Below are positions 34,968-45,638 of a DNA stretch of 64,000 bases, in pieces. The position numbers and the translations under genes are program-made. Each line of letters opens with the position of its first letter. Positions within the stretch are counted from its first letter, which is position 1. Under the pieces are notes generated by a model that ran no database searches, was not told the DNA's origin, and worked only from the letters and a program-made list of their open reading frames with translations. This stretch comes from Natronoglomus mannanivorans (lineage in GTDB: Archaea; Halobacteriota; Halobacteria; Halobacteriales; Natrialbaceae): NCBI GenBank assembly GCA_025517485.1, contig JAOPKB010000006.1, forward strand, positions 62,001 through 126,000, in the 5' to 3' direction.

Positions 34968-36968
34968 GTGGTTCAGGAATTCACCGCGATTCACGCGATC
35001 TCTCTCGTCTGCGTTGGGCTCTTGAACCTCGCGCTCGCCGTCGTCGTCCTTCGGACGCGTCCGAAACGGGACGTGCTTCCGCTCGCCACGTTCTTCACTG
35101 GAATCGCCCTGTGGACGATCCCGCAGGGGTTCCTCCTCGTCGAAACCGACCCCGCTGTCGGCTTCGTTCTGGCGAAGACAGTCGATTCGGGTGCGGTCGT
35201 CATGTCGACCGGGCTGTTCCACTTCGCGATGGCGTACACCGGTCGAGAGAACTGGCTCGAGGCCCGGCGTCTGGGGACGATTTACCTCGTGACCGCCGGA
35301 TGGATCGTGCTGACCTGGACGAATCCGGCGCACGGACTGATGCACGACCCGATGCAGTTCACGGAAGTCCTCCTCCCGGTCGAGGAGTACCAGAATCCGG
35401 TCTACTGGGTGTACGTCCTCTACAACTGGGGTCTCTCGGGGGCCGGAATCTACGCCTTCTTCCTCGAGTATCTCGACGCCAGAGGAAGCGGCGTCTACCA
35501 CAAGCAAGCGAGACTGGTCGTGCTGGCGCCGTTGATCCCGGGTGCGGCAAACGTGTTCGCCCACAACGGGACGACCGCGATCAACTACTCCGTGTGGGGC
35601 TTCGGTGCGACCGGAATCTTGATCGCGATCGCACTCTCCCGATATCGCTGGCTCGACCTCGTCCCGATCGCTCGCGACAGCGTCATCGAGGGAATGCGCG
35701 ACGGCTACCTCGTCGTCGACCACAAACGGCGCGTCGTCGACCTCAATCCGGCGGCTCGAGCGCTGCTCGGCCACGACGAGGGTATCGGCAATCCGATCGA
35801 CGCCGTCCTCCCGGAGTGTCGACCACTTCTCGATGGGGAGACACAGGAGTTGACGATCACCAGAAACGGCACGATCGTCGATGCGAGCGTCTCGGTCGTC
35901 GGTGACGAACGGACCGACGGCAGCGTGTTGACGCTCAGAGACGTCACCGATCAGCGTCGGGCCGAGAAACGCTTTCAGGCGCTCATCGAGAACGTCTCCG
36001 ACGTCGTCACGGTCGTCGACGAAAACGGCATCGTCACCTACGCCAGTCCGTCCGTCCGAACCGTTCTCGGTTACCGTCCCAGTGACCTCGTCGGCGAGTC
36101 GCTGTTCGACCTCGTACACGGAGCGGACCACTCCGATTCGATCGACGGCTTCACGACCCTCCTCTCCGACTCCGCCACTGAAACGCGGTTCGAGTACCGG
36201 GTCCGTCACCGCGACGGCTCCTGGGTCGTCCTCGAGGGGGTCGCTGTCGACCTCCTCCAAAACGACATCGTCGACGGGATCGTCATCAACTCCCGCGACG
36301 TCACCGAACGCAACGATCGAGAGCGAGAACTCGAGCGGACGAACCAGCGCCTAGACGAGTTCGCAGGTGTGATCAGCCACGACCTCAGAACCCCGCTCGG
36401 CATCGCGAAGACTTACACCCGATTCGCCGAAAAGTCCGCCAGCGAAGACGATTTCCAGGCGATCCACGCGGCTCACGATCGGATCGAGAAGATGATCACG
36501 AACCTGCTGACGATGGCCCGAACTGGGACGACCCTCGAGGAACCGTCACCGGTCTCGATCGGGTCGGTCGCCGAGGACGTCTGGGAGACGATGCGAACCG
36601 AGGATATCACCCTCGAATGTGACCTCGACGACGACTGGACGGTCGTCGGCGACCGAGATCAGTTGCTCCACGTGTTCGAGAACCTCTTTCGAAACGCCGT
36701 CGAGCACAACGAGTCGCCAGTCACGGTTCGGATCACGCACCTCGACGCCGATCCCGACCGCGGGTTCGCTGTCGAAGACGATGGCGACGGCATCCCCGTG
36801 TCGTCTCGAGAGCTGGTGTTCGAACGCGGACACACGACGAGCGAGGACGGTACCGGATTCGGTCTCGCGATCGTGAGTGACGTCGTCGACGCTCACGGGT
36901 GGCGGATCGACGTTCTCGAGGGGGCCGACGGTGGTGCCCGATTCGAAATCGTGACCGGTGGACAGTGA
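34968..36968 (+). CDS. Membrane histidine kinase, 7TM-PAS-PAS
   Basis: The 666-residue protein begins with a seven-helix N-terminal module (about residues 1-230, starting TAIHAISLVCVGLLNLALAV). Two PAS domains follow (about 234-335 and 336-455). The kinase core has the H-box ISHDLRTPLG near 468-477, the N-box FRNAVEHNESP near 575, the G1 box EDDGDGIP near 602 and the G2 box GTGFGLAIV near 628. It should sense a signal at or in the membrane and phosphorylate a response regulator, but no regulator gene is adjacent. GTG at 34968 starts directly before the first helix. Confidence 0.9.
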   Translation: MVQEFTAIHAISLVCVGLLNLALAVVVLRTRPKRDVLPLATFFTGIALWTIPQGFLLVETDPAVGFVLAKTVDSGAVVMSTGLFHFAMAYTGRENWLEARRLGTIYLVTAGWIVLTWTNPAHGLMHDPMQFTEVLLPVEEYQNPVYWVYVLYNWGLSGAGIYAFFLEYLDARGSGVYHKQARLVVLAPLIPGAANVFAHNGTTAINYSVWGFGATGILIAIALSRYRWLDLVPIARDSVIEGMRDGYLVVDHKRRVVDLNPAARALLGHDEGIGNPIDAVLPECRPLLDGETQELTITRNGTIVDASVSVVGDERTDGSVLTLRDVTDQRRAEKRFQALIENVSDVVTVVDENGIVTYASPSVRTVLGYRPSDLVGESLFDLVHGADHSDSIDGFTTLLSDSATETRFEYRVRHRDGSWVVLEGVAVDLLQNDIVDGIVINSRDVTERNDRERELERTNQRLDEFAGVISHDLRTPLGIAKTYTRFAEKSASEDDFQAIHAAHDRIEKMITNLLTMARTGTTLEEPSPVSIGSVAEDVWETMRTEDITLECDLDDDWTVVGDRDQLLHVFENLFRNAVEHNESPVTVRITHLDADPDRGFAVEDDGDGIPVSSRELVFERGHTTSEDGTGFGLAIVSDVVDAHGWRIDVLEGADGGARFEIVTGGQ

Positions 36969-37025
36969 GCGGGTAGGGCGGTTCGATCGGGGTTCGTTGG
37001 CCGGCGGTCGGTCGTCCTCTCGCCG

Positions 37026-38558
37026 TCAGATGGACACGGACTCGAGACCGTACGTCGACTCGATCGGGTGTGGCCGGTAGCCGTCTACGTCCGCCGTCGT
37101 CCCGTGTACATTCGTGTAGTCGGTCAGAAACGCGATCGGGAGGTCTTCGTGAACGATCTCCTGAATCTCGTCGTACAGTTGCTTTCGCTCGTCTCTGTCG
37201 ACTGTTTCCCGACCGGTCTCGAGCAGGCGATCGACCGCCGGGTTGTCGTATCCGCTGTGCATCACCGTCTCCGTCGAGTGGAAGAAATCGGCGAGTCGGT
37301 CGGGATCTGGATACCAGAGGACCGAGTTCGACCAGATGAACGCGTCGAACTCTCCACTCTGGGTCCGCTCCGTGATCGCCCCCGGTTCCATCGTCGCGAC
37401 GCTGACGTCGATTCCAACCGTGCGCAACTGCTCTTGGATCACCGTCGCGATCTGTGGCAACACCGGGCGAGAACTGTACGTCCAGATGTCGATCTCCAGT
37501 GGGGTTCCATCGCGCCGTCGGACAGCACCGCTGGATTCGGTTTCCCAGCCTGCGTCGGCCAGCAGCGACGCTGCAGTGTCGGGATCGAACTCGTAGGGCT
37601 CGAGATCCTCGTTCGCCCAGTGGGTAACCGACGACGGAAACGGACCGAGAGCGACGTCGGTCTCGCCGTCGAGTAACGTGTCGGTTACTTCCTCGCGATC
37701 GATCGCGTGGAGCACCGCCCGCCTGACGCGGACGTCGTCGAACGGCTCGGAGTCGGTATCGAAGACGACGTACCGAGAGCGCGGGATTGGATAGGTGTGG
37801 GCCGCGAGCTCCTCGTCGGACTCGAGCGTGTCGATCGTCGACGCCGAGAGAATACGCGCCATATCGAGTTCGCCGTTCTGGAGTTTGAGCAACCGCGTGT
37901 TGCTGTCGTGGATTCCCTCGTAGACGACGGTCTCGAGGGACGGTTCCGGTCCGTGATACGCGTCGTGTTTGACCGCGGTCACGCTCGTTTCCGGCGTCCA
38001 CGAATCGAAGGCGAACGGCCCAGTCGAAACGGGTTCGTCGACACCGTCGTCGTCGATCGCCGTCGGCTGTAATATTGCGGTTTCGGGGCGCGTCAGGTGA
38101 GCGAGCAACGGTGTGAACGGTCGCTCTAACTCGATTTCGAGCCGTCTCTCCGCCGGCGTACGGATATCGACGATCGGCAGATCCGCCAGTCCGGGGCTGT
38201 CGACTGCACGCTCGAGCGAGCCGGCGACGGCCTCGCTGTCGAGGGTCGACCCGTCGTGAAACGAGACGTCCGGTTTCAACTCGAACGTCCACGTCGTGGC
38301 GTCGTCGGTCGACCACGACGTCGCCAGCCCCGGTGCGATCTCGGCGTCGTAATCCGCGTCGATGAGTGTCTCGGTGATCCCCATCCGTTTGAGATACGAG
38401 CCGCCGGTGAGTGGGTCGAGCGAATCCGGCGTCCACGGAGAGCCGATACGGATCGTGTTCTCCTCGTCTTCACTGCCGAGACAGCCAGCGGCCGTTACTG
38501 CTGCAAGCGCGCCAGACGTCCGGAGTAGCGTCCGCCGTGAAAGCGTGTTCTCAGGCAT
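37026..38558 (-). CDS. Solute-binding lipoprotein, family 5 (third paralogue)
   Basis: The 510-residue protein has a Tat leader (SRRTLLRTSGALAA) and lipobox AAGC with Cys26. A family-5 body follows (NTIRIGSPWTPDSLDPLTGG, ATSWSTDDATTWTFELKPDVSFHDG, RRAVLHAIDREEV). No permease genes lie beside it; the nearest set is at 41568-45638 on the other strand. It may feed that shared permease/ATPase complex with a different ligand (peptides, nickel chelates or small amides). It is more distant from the proteins at 39860 and 46198 than those two are from each other. Confidence 0.87.
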   Translation of the reverse strand: MPENTLSRRTLLRTSGALAAVTAAGCLGSEDEENTIRIGSPWTPDSLDPLTGGSYLKRMGITETLIDADYDAEIAPGLATSWSTDDATTWTFELKPDVSFHDGSTLDSEAVAGSLERAVDSPGLADLPIVDIRTPAERRLEIELERPFTPLLAHLTRPETAILQPTAIDDDGVDEPVSTGPFAFDSWTPETSVTAVKHDAYHGPEPSLETVVYEGIHDSNTRLLKLQNGELDMARILSASTIDTLESDEELAAHTYPIPRSRYVVFDTDSEPFDDVRVRRAVLHAIDREEVTDTLLDGETDVALGPFPSSVTHWANEDLEPYEFDPDTAASLLADAGWETESSGAVRRRDGTPLEIDIWTYSSRPVLPQIATVIQEQLRTVGIDVSVATMEPGAITERTQSGEFDAFIWSNSVLWYPDPDRLADFFHSTETVMHSGYDNPAVDRLLETGRETVDRDERKQLYDEIQEIVHEDLPIAFLTDYTNVHGTTADVDGYRPHPIESTYGLESVSI

Positions 38559-38677
38559 TCTGTTATCAATAAAGAGAAGAGGGTAATAATAGTTATTAAC
38601 TTAGAATACTATATTATTAAGAACCCACCGAGCGCAGGAGATGGTACCGGGACACCGACTAGATCCGGGGCGACTCG

Positions 38678-39379
38678 CTATCGAGACGACGACTTCGAAC
38701 CGACGCGCTCGAGAAACGAGACGAGTGCACCGGTGACCGTTTCGAAGACGTCCGCTCCCTGCCTCGCCGAGGAGTCCGTCGCATCTCCGACTGCACCGTT
38801 CTCACTGAATCCGTCGGTGAAGTGATGTACTACACCGCCATCGACGGTATCGTTCCACGCAGTCGCGTCACCGGCAGCCGGCTCTCCAACCGTCTCGGGA
38901 CAGAGCGCCAGCAGAAGTGACGTCTCGAGTTCGCCCGCGTGTCCCACATCGTCCTCGAGCGCTCGCATCCACTCCCACGAGTAGACGTCGAGTGACGTCG
39001 TTTGCGTACACGTTCGTGCGATTTCCGCGAGTGTCTGTCCGTTTCCACCGTGACCGTTTACCAGAATCACCGTCTCGATACTCGAGTCGGTGAGCGAGCA
39101 GACGATCTCCCGAACGTACCGTCGAAGCGTCTCGGCGGTCACCGTCAGGGTGCCGGGGAAGGTGGCGTGGTAGGGAGCGACCCCGACCGGAACCGCTGGC
39201 AGGACGAGTGACTCGAGGGCGGTGTTCCGGTCGGCTTCTGCAGCGATTTCTCGGGCGATGGTCGTATCGGTCCCGACCGGTGCGTGTGGCCCGTGTTGCT
39301 CCGTGCTTCCGACGGGAAGCAGTGCAATCGTTGGATTCAGTTCGTCGACGGCCGTCCAGCAGTTCGTTTCGAGGTCCAT
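38678..39379 (-). CDS. Creatininase-family amidohydrolase
   Basis: The 233-residue protein has the family metal site motifs: LLPVGSTEQHGPHAPVGTDT near the start with Glu, His and Asp ligands, VILVNGHGGNGQT in the middle and VGHAGELETSLLLAL near residue 150. Members hydrolyse cyclic or linear amides (creatininase, ArfB formamide hydrolase, mycofactocin protein E). The SBP genes on both sides, and urea import and urease further on, suggest an amide used as nitrogen source. A formamide hydrolase role in flavin/F420 biosynthesis is the alternative. Confidence 0.85.
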   Translation of the reverse strand: MDLETNCWTAVDELNPTIALLPVGSTEQHGPHAPVGTDTTIAREIAAEADRNTALESLVLPAVPVGVAPYHATFPGTLTVTAETLRRYVREIVCSLTDSSIETVILVNGHGGNGQTLAEIARTCTQTTSLDVYSWEWMRALEDDVGHAGELETSLLLALCPETVGEPAAGDATAWNDTVDGGVVHHFTDGFSENGAVGDATDSSARQGADVFETVTGALVSFLERVGSKSSSR

Positions 39380-39859
39380 CTGTTGTTTGTAACGTCTGTT
39401 AGTCGTCGGATCTCGTGTACCACGTCCCTCGTAACCGGTCGTTCCGACTCGAGCAATCGACCTGTGTTATTAAACTTGAGCTCTATTATAGTAAAGCTTA
39501 TTGTTAAAGCTGGAAGCTATATTAACACGTGATTACACAGCTATCGATACGACAGCGACGAGGTGTTCGAGACGTTCTCCGACGGAGCGCTCCGAGAACG
39601 ACTGAATTGGGCCGCTGGATCGATAGTGGGGCCTGCGTAATTGAATCCAGAACGGGACGGGCGAGACGGTGGAATGCTGTCTCTATCGCTATCGGTTCTG
39701 GCTTCGAGGTATCGCTCGGATACGGACGAGGGGCGTCTCAGCACGAAACGGTGGTGGAGTCGTGAGGAAGACGCGTTCCAGCCGAACTGGCCGATCGTTT
39801 TCGACCAACCGAGAACACAATATTAACAACTCCACTTTCAAAAGAGCAACTGAGATTGT
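39380..39859. other. Divergent promoter region
   Basis: No gene. It contains an AT-rich stretch with CTCTATTATAGTA at 39481-39493 and TATATTAAC at about 39518, similar to AT-rich boxes before the other two family-5 lipoprotein genes. A second AT-rich block (AATATTAACAAC) lies at about 39820, likely the promoter of the gene at 39860. Confidence 0.45.
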
Positions 39860-41428
39860 ATGACTGGGAGCGACGAGCGGTGGGTCGACGAGGCTCACTC
39901 ACGACGGGCGGTACTGGCGGGAACGATCGGCGCGGGACTGACGATCGGAGCCGGCTGTCTCACGAGTTCGACCGATAGCTCGGAGAACGCTACGCCGATC
40001 TCGATCGCACTCGAGGCGGACCCGACGGCGGATTCGTGGGACACCTACGGGTACGTGACGCCGTACTTCACGTCGGTCGTCGAACCGCTGGTGTGGGCCT
40101 CCGAGTCGATGGAGCCGAACCCGTGGCTGGCGACCGACTGGGAGGCGATCGACGAGACGACTTGGGAGTTCACACTTCGCGAAGACGTCCGCTTTCACAA
40201 CGGCGAGACGATGACGGCCGAGGACGTCGTCTGGTCGTTCGAACGGCTGTTCGAACGCGGGGACTTCGTCTACGGGTGGCTCCACCTCACACCGGAGAAC
40301 GTCGTCGCGGTCGACGACCACACGGTCGAGTTCGAGACGACCGACCCCTTCGCGGCGTTTCCCGGCACGATCGCGCACAACATGGTGTGCGTCCAACACC
40401 CCGAGAGCACCGACGACGAACTCGGCACGATCGGGACGGGACCGCTGCAGGTCGATTCGGTCGATCGTGGCACCGCCGTCGAGACGACACCGTTCGACGA
40501 CTACTGGGGCGACCCGATCGAGGAATCGCTCACGTTCGAGGTCGTCGACGATCCGATGACCCGTGCGCTCTCGCTCGAGTCGAGCGACGTCGACGTGATC
40601 TTCAATCCGCCTCGTGGAGAGATCGAGTCGATGCGGGACGACTCGGATCTCACCGTCCTCTCCCAGCAATCACCACGAACGCTGTTCGTTCCGTGTAACC
40701 TCTATCGAGCTCCGACGGACGACCGTACGCTGCGGCGGGCGCTCAACTACGCCGTTTCACAGTCAGAACTCGTCGACACCGTGCTCGAGGGAGTCGACGG
40801 CCCCGCTCGAGGTCCGATCTCGCCGGCCGTCGGGTGGGGCGCCCACGACGAACTGCCGAGTTACGACCGCGACCGGGATCGTGCCCGCCAGCTGGTCGAC
40901 GACTCGGCTTACGACGGCGAGGAACTGCTATTCGCCGTCGATAGCGACATCGTCAACGGCGAGTTGATCGCGGAGAGCGTGGCGGGGGCGTTCTCGACCA
41001 TCGGCGTCGAGACGGAGCTTCGAGTGATCGACGGCGCCTCCTACGGCGACTTCGTTCAGGAGGGGAACGCACACCTGGGGCTCCGGACGTCGGGATCGAA
41101 CAGCGCGGCGGCCGACTACATCATGTTCGAGAACTTCCACTCCGAAGGCATTAGAAACGTACAGCTGTACGACGCCGAGGGGACCGGCCTCTACAACCCC
41201 GGTGAGACGGTCGACGAACTGATCGAGACCGCCTACCAGAGCCGCGACGAGACGGTGACCGACGAGGCCTACCGGGCGGCGCAAGTCCACATTATGGACG
41301 AGGCAGTCTGTATCCCGATCAGTTACCTCTCCTACACGGTTGCCACGCGGGCCGGCGTCGACGGTATCGATCTTCACCCGATCGACAAGATGGTCGACTG
41401 GAGCGATATTACGAGGGGCGGTCGATGA
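39860..41428 (+). CDS. Solute-binding lipoprotein, family 5
   Basis: The 522-residue protein has a twin-arginine-type leader (HSRRAVLAGTIGAGL), lipobox GAGC with Cys33, then WDTYGYVTPYFTSVVEPL and LATDWEAIDETTWEFTLREDV as in DppA/NikA proteins. The C-terminal region has EGTGLYNPGETVDELIE. The paralogue at 46198 shares these blocks, so the two flank the permease/ATPase genes as duplicated receptors. Nickel, peptide or amide ligands are all possible. Given the urease operon 12 kb on, a nickel or nitrogen-compound ligand is worth testing. Confidence 0.88.
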   Translation: MTGSDERWVDEAHSRRAVLAGTIGAGLTIGAGCLTSSTDSSENATPISIALEADPTADSWDTYGYVTPYFTSVVEPLVWASESMEPNPWLATDWEAIDETTWEFTLREDVRFHNGETMTAEDVVWSFERLFERGDFVYGWLHLTPENVVAVDDHTVEFETTDPFAAFPGTIAHNMVCVQHPESTDDELGTIGTGPLQVDSVDRGTAVETTPFDDYWGDPIEESLTFEVVDDPMTRALSLESSDVDVIFNPPRGEIESMRDDSDLTVLSQQSPRTLFVPCNLYRAPTDDRTLRRALNYAVSQSELVDTVLEGVDGPARGPISPAVGWGAHDELPSYDRDRDRARQLVDDSAYDGEELLFAVDSDIVNGELIAESVAGAFSTIGVETELRVIDGASYGDFVQEGNAHLGLRTSGSNSAAADYIMFENFHSEGIRNVQLYDAEGTGLYNPGETVDELIETAYQSRDETVTDEAYRAAQVHIMDEAVCIPISYLSYTVATRAGVDGIDLHPIDKMVDWSDITRGGR

Positions 41429-41567
41429 CTGGCGGATACCGCCACCACCACAACCGCCACCGTCACCGCCGTCCCGACTCCGTCGCAACGAACGGCTCGC
41501 TCGACCTCTCGAGGGTCACCGTCGATGCAAACGGAGATGAACGTCGAACGGAGGACGGGAACGGGTC

Positions 41568-42518
41568 ATGATCTCGACGAACTTCCTCGCCTATCGGCTG
41601 GCGACCGCCCTGATCGTCCTCTTCGGGGTCTCCGTCCTCACGTTCGGGCTGATCTACCTCACTCCCGGCGATCCCGCGGAGACGGTCCTTATCCAGCAGA
41701 CCGACCAGCAGCCGTCCCAGGAGGCCGTCGACGCCTTCCGGGCGGAACACGGTCTGAACGACCCGATACCGCTCCAGTACGTCGACTGGGTGGCTGGCGT
41801 TTTTCAGGGTGACATCGGCCAGTCGTACTACAGCGATCGGCCGGTGAGTGAGATGATCGTCCAGCACGCGCCGGCGACGGTCGAACTCGCGGTCGCCGCC
41901 ATGGTCGTCGCCCTGCTCATTGCGATCCCGACGGGCGTTTTGAGTGCGATTCACCGGGGCGAACGCCTCGACGTCGCCTGCCAACTCGGCGCGCTCGTCG
42001 GCGTCTCGATGCCCAACTTCTGGCTCGGTTACCTCCTCATCATCGTCTTCTCGCTGCACCTCGGGCTCTTCCCGGTCTCCGGGAGTGGCGGGCTCGAGAA
42101 CCTCGTCTTGCCCGCCGTCGCGTTGGGGACCGGAATGGCGGCGATCGTCACCCGACTCGTGCGGACGGCGATGCTCGAGGAGCTCGATCGCGCGTACGTC
42201 GATGCAGTCCGATCGAAGGGACTGGGCGAGCGGATCGTGATCTACAAGCACGCCCTTCGAAACGCGTTGATACCGGTCGTGACCGTCGTCGGCCTCCAGT
42301 TCGGCTTCGTGTTGAACGGCGCGGTCGTGATCGAGATCGTCTTCCAGCGACCGGGACTCGGCACGCTGCTGGTCGACGCGATCTTCGCGCGGGACTATCC
42401 CGTCGTGCAGGGTGTCGTCCTGGTTACGGCGGTAGCGTTCGTCCTGACGAACCTGCTCGTCGACCTCTCGTATCGCTACCTCGATCCGCGAATCCGGCTC
42501 GGAGGTGTCTCCGCGTGA
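41568..42518 (+). CDS. ABC transporter permease, DppB type
   Basis: The 316-residue permease begins NFLAYRLATALIVLFGVSVLTFGLIYLTPGDPAE, the family's first helix and conserved PGDP. It has the EAA loop near YVDAVRSKGLGERIVIYKHALRNALIP. The C-terminus ends in DPRIRLGG. It pairs with the permease at 42562 and lies 140 nt after a lipoprotein gene. Confidence 0.92.
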   Translation: MISTNFLAYRLATALIVLFGVSVLTFGLIYLTPGDPAETVLIQQTDQQPSQEAVDAFRAEHGLNDPIPLQYVDWVAGVFQGDIGQSYYSDRPVSEMIVQHAPATVELAVAAMVVALLIAIPTGVLSAIHRGERLDVACQLGALVGVSMPNFWLGYLLIIVFSLHLGLFPVSGSGGLENLVLPAVALGTGMAAIVTRLVRTAMLEELDRAYVDAVRSKGLGERIVIYKHALRNALIPVVTVVGLQFGFVLNGAVVIEIVFQRPGLGTLLVDAIFARDYPVVQGVVLVTAVAFVLTNLLVDLSYRYLDPRIRLGGVSA

Positions 42519-42561
42519 GCGACGCCGTCTGTCCGCACCGTCGTAACGGGGGTGTCAGCGC

Positions 42562-43464
42562 GTGAGTTCGGAAACGGGAACATCCACGCAGGCACCTGGA
42601 TCGGTCGACCGGTCTGTTCTCGAGCGCGTCCGATCCGAGCTGCGGGGGAACCCACTCACGCTGGCGGGTGCGCTGATCGTGACGGGACTCGCTGCCGTCG
42701 CGATCGTCGGCCCCGTTCTGACGCCGTACGATCCGACTACACAGGAGCTGGCCAACCGGTTGCAATCGCCCTCGCTGGCACATCCGCTCGGGACCGATCA
42801 GCTCGGCCGGGACGTCATGACGCGACTCGTCTACGGCGCGCGCATCTCACTGGGAATCGCCATCGCCGTAACGGCGATCCGGGTCGTGATCGGGACGACG
42901 GTCGGCCTCGTCGCGGGCTACGCCGGAGGATGGGTCGACGAGGCGCTGATGCGTCTGGTCGACGTCCAGCTCGCGTTCCCCGGACTCGTCCTCGCACTGG
43001 TCGTCGCGGGGATCCTCGGTCCGAGCCTCCGGAACGTCATGCTCGCGCTGGCGGTGGTCGGTTGGGCGACCTACGCTCGCGTCGTCCGCGGCAGTGTCCT
43101 CTCCGTGAAAGAACGTGAGTACGTCCACGCGGCGAAACTGGTCGGCACGCCACCGCGGCGGATCGCGAGACGCCACCTGCTGCCGAACGTGATCAACCCG
43201 GTGATCGTCCTCGCGACGCTGAACCTCGGCACCGTCGTGCTCGCGACCGCCGGTCTCTCGTTTATCGGACTGGGAGCACAGCCGCCGACCCCCGAGTGGG
43301 GGACGATGCTCGCCGGCGGCCGCAACTACCTCCGGAGCGCGTGGTGGCTCGTCAACGCACCGGGCGTCGCGATCGTTCTCACCGTCCTCGGATTCAACCT
43401 GCTCGGCGACGGGCTCCGGGACTTGCTCGACCCGCGCCAGCAATCGCGTCTGGAGGAGGTGTGA
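42562..43464 (+). CDS. ABC transporter permease, DppC type
   Basis: The 300-residue permease has a short cytosolic N-terminus, a first helix LTLAGALIVTGLAAVAIVGPVL, the motif HPLGTDQLGRDVMTR and an EAA loop at YVHAAKLVGTPPRRIARRHLLPN. It ends [16 protein letters not shown] at 42562 is the only start consistent with length. Its stop overlaps the ATPase start as GTGA, showing translational coupling. Confidence 0.92.
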   Translation: MSSETGTSTQAPGSVDRSVLERVRSELRGNPLTLAGALIVTGLAAVAIVGPVLTPYDPTTQELANRLQSPSLAHPLGTDQLGRDVMTRLVYGARISLGIAIAVTAIRVVIGTTVGLVAGYAGGWVDEALMRLVDVQLAFPGLVLALVVAGILGPSLRNVMLALAVVGWATYARVVRGSVLSVKEREYVHAAKLVGTPPRRIARRHLLPNVINPVIVLATLNLGTVVLATAGLSFIGLGAQPPTPEWGTMLAGGRNYLRSAWWLVNAPGVAIVLTVLGFNLLGDGLRDLLDPRQQSRLEEV

Positions 43465-45638
43465 CCGTGGCGTCCGATCCACTGCTCGACGTCGAGAACC
43501 TGCACACCCACTTCCGGACGGACGAGGGAACCGTCCGCGCCGTCGACGGCGCCTCGTTTACCGTCGGAGAAGGCGAGATCGTCGGCATCGTCGGCGAGAG
43601 CGGCAGCGGCAAGTCCGTTACGGGCCGATCGATTATCGGCCTCGAGTCGCCCGGCGAGATCGTCGAGGGGTCGATCACCTTCGACGGAACGGAGCTCACC
43701 GACGCGAGTCCCGCCACTCGCCGACGGCTCCGCGGAACGTCGATCTCGATGGTCTTTCAGGATCCAAACACGACGTTGAATCCCGTCTTCACCGTCGGCG
43801 AGCAGATCCAGGAGTCACTGAAGGTCCACGCCGATCCCGATCGACAGCGGCTGCTCGAGTACTTGGGTGTGCCCCTGTTTCGAAGCCGATCCGAGTGGTC
43901 CGGCTATCGCGAGCGAGCGATCGAGCTGATGGAACAGGTCGGTATCGCGGATCCGGGCGATCGGATCGACGATTACCCACACGAGTTCTCCGGCGGCATG
44001 CGCCAACGAGTGATGCTCGCGATCGCACTGGCCGCACAACCTGACTTGCTGATCGCTGACGAGCCGACGACCGCACTCGACACCACGACGCAGGCCCAGA
44101 TCCTCGAGCGGCTCCGTGAGCTGCGCGAAACGTTCGGAACTGCGGTTCTCCTGATCACCCACGATCTCGGCGTCGTCGCCGAGACCTGCGACCGGGTCGT
44201 GGTGCTCTACGGCGGTGAGGTGATGGAGGCCGGGCCGACCGACCGCGTCCTCACCGAGCCGTCTCACCCGTACACGCGTGGACTGCTCGAGTGTCTGATC
44301 GAGGCCGACGACCACGGCTCGCGCCTGTCGGCGATCGACGGCCTCGTCCCCGACCGGTTCGGTTCCGAGCCCGGCTGTCCGTTCGCCTCGCGGTGTGACC
44401 ACGCCGTCGACGAGTGTCGGACGGTCGATCCGCCGGTCGTCGACGTCGGTGACGATCGCCGTGTCGCCTGTGGCGAACTCGATCGAGTCCGGCGACGGAC
44501 GGAGTCTGACGACGGTGAGACGACGGTCTCCGGTCACGCTTCGAGGGAGGGTGTCGTCCCCCGGTTGCTCGCGTTCGATGGCGACGGTATCGATCCCGAT
44601 ACCGACCCCCACGAACACCCCGTACTCGAACTCGAGGGCGTCTCGAAGACCTACGATACGACCGACTCGACGCTCGAGCGGCTCCGGTCCGGACGGCAAC
44701 TCCTCCGGGCGGTCGACGGCGTCGATCTCGCGGTCGAGCCTGGAGAGACCGTCGGGATCGTCGGCGAGAGCGGCAGCGGCAAGTCGACGATCGTCCGGCT
44801 GTTGACGGGACTCGAGGAGCCGACCGACGGCGAGGTCCGCCTCGACGGGACGTCGGTCGGATCCGTCGACGAACGGACGCGCGAACAACTGGCCGACGTC
44901 GGCGTCGTCTTTCAGGACGCCAGATCGAGCATCAATCCGCGTCTGACCGTGGCGGAAGCGATCGCCGAACCGCTCGTGGAAGCCGGCTGGGACGAGGACC
45001 GCCGCGAACGGCGGATCGAGGAACTGCTCGAACTCGTGGAGTTGGCACCCGAGTACGCTCAGCGGCGACCACACCAGCTCTCGGGTGGCCAACTCCAGCG
45101 GGTCGCCATCGCCCGCGCTATCGCACTCGAGCCGCGCCTGCTCGTGCTCGACGAACCCGTCAGCGGTCTCGACGTCTCGATTCGAGCGAAGATCCTGAAC
45201 CTCTTAGCGGACATGCGGGATCGACTCGGGCTGACGACCGTCGTAATCTCACACGATTTGGACGTCGTCACCCACCTCGCAGACCGCGTGCTCGTCACGT
45301 ACCTCGGGCGGGTCGTCGAACGGGGGCCGGCCGAGACGCTGTGTGACCGGCCGAGCCATCCCTACACGAAGGCGCTGTACGACGCGATTCCGTCGGTGAC
45401 CGGGAGTGAAACGGCACGAGCGCTCGCGGGCGAGATTCCGAGTCCGGTGAACCGACCCGGCGGGTGTGCGTTCCACACGCGCTGTCCGATGGCCGAACCG
45501 GAGTGTGAGGCCGAGGATCCGGCGGTTACTCGGGTGGGCGAGGCGCGGTCGCGGTGTCACTTCGCCGAGTCCGTGGCGGAGCGATCGACGACCGACTCGC
45601 CCGACTCCGAATCGCCCGACGTCCCCAACTCCTCCTGA
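43461..45638 (+). CDS. Fused double ABC ATPase (DppD-DppF type)
   Basis: The 725-residue protein has two nucleotide-binding domains. The first has Walker A GESGSGKS near 44 and signature FSGGMRQR near 175. The second has Walker [10 protein letters not shown] near 434 and LSGGQLQR near 539, then [10 protein letters not shown]. Both halves have the Cys-containing oligopeptide-transporter tail ([21 protein letters not shown]). It energises the permeases upstream. GTG at 43461 overlaps the permease stop; the further upstream frame is shadow. Same architecture as the ATPase at 10382. Confidence 0.93.
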   Translation: MTVASDPLLDVENLHTHFRTDEGTVRAVDGASFTVGEGEIVGIVGESGSGKSVTGRSIIGLESPGEIVEGSITFDGTELTDASPATRRRLRGTSISMVFQDPNTTLNPVFTVGEQIQESLKVHADPDRQRLLEYLGVPLFRSRSEWSGYRERAIELMEQVGIADPGDRIDDYPHEFSGGMRQRVMLAIALAAQPDLLIADEPTTALDTTTQAQILERLRELRETFGTAVLLITHDLGVVAETCDRVVVLYGGEVMEAGPTDRVLTEPSHPYTRGLLECLIEADDHGSRLSAIDGLVPDRFGSEPGCPFASRCDHAVDECRTVDPPVVDVGDDRRVACGELDRVRRRTESDDGETTVSGHASREGVVPRLLAFDGDGIDPDTDPHEHPVLELEGVSKTYDTTDSTLERLRSGRQLLRAVDGVDLAVEPGETVGIVGESGSGKSTIVRLLTGLEEPTDGEVRLDGTSVGSVDERTREQLADVGVVFQDARSSINPRLTVAEAIAEPLVEAGWDEDRRERRIEELLELVELAPEYAQRRPHQLSGGQLQRVAIARAIALEPRLLVLDEPVSGLDVSIRAKILNLLADMRDRLGLTTVVISHDLDVVTHLADRVLVTYLGRVVERGPAETLCDRPSHPYTKALYDAIPSVTGSETARALAGEIPSPVNRPGGCAFHTRCPMAEPECEAEDPAVTRVGEARSRCHFAESVAERSTTDSPDSESPDVPNSS

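Noticed and set aside
43815..45092. 425-codon frame antisense to the double ATPase
   Set aside because: Shadow of the ATPase coding sequence; no start signal and no known motifs.
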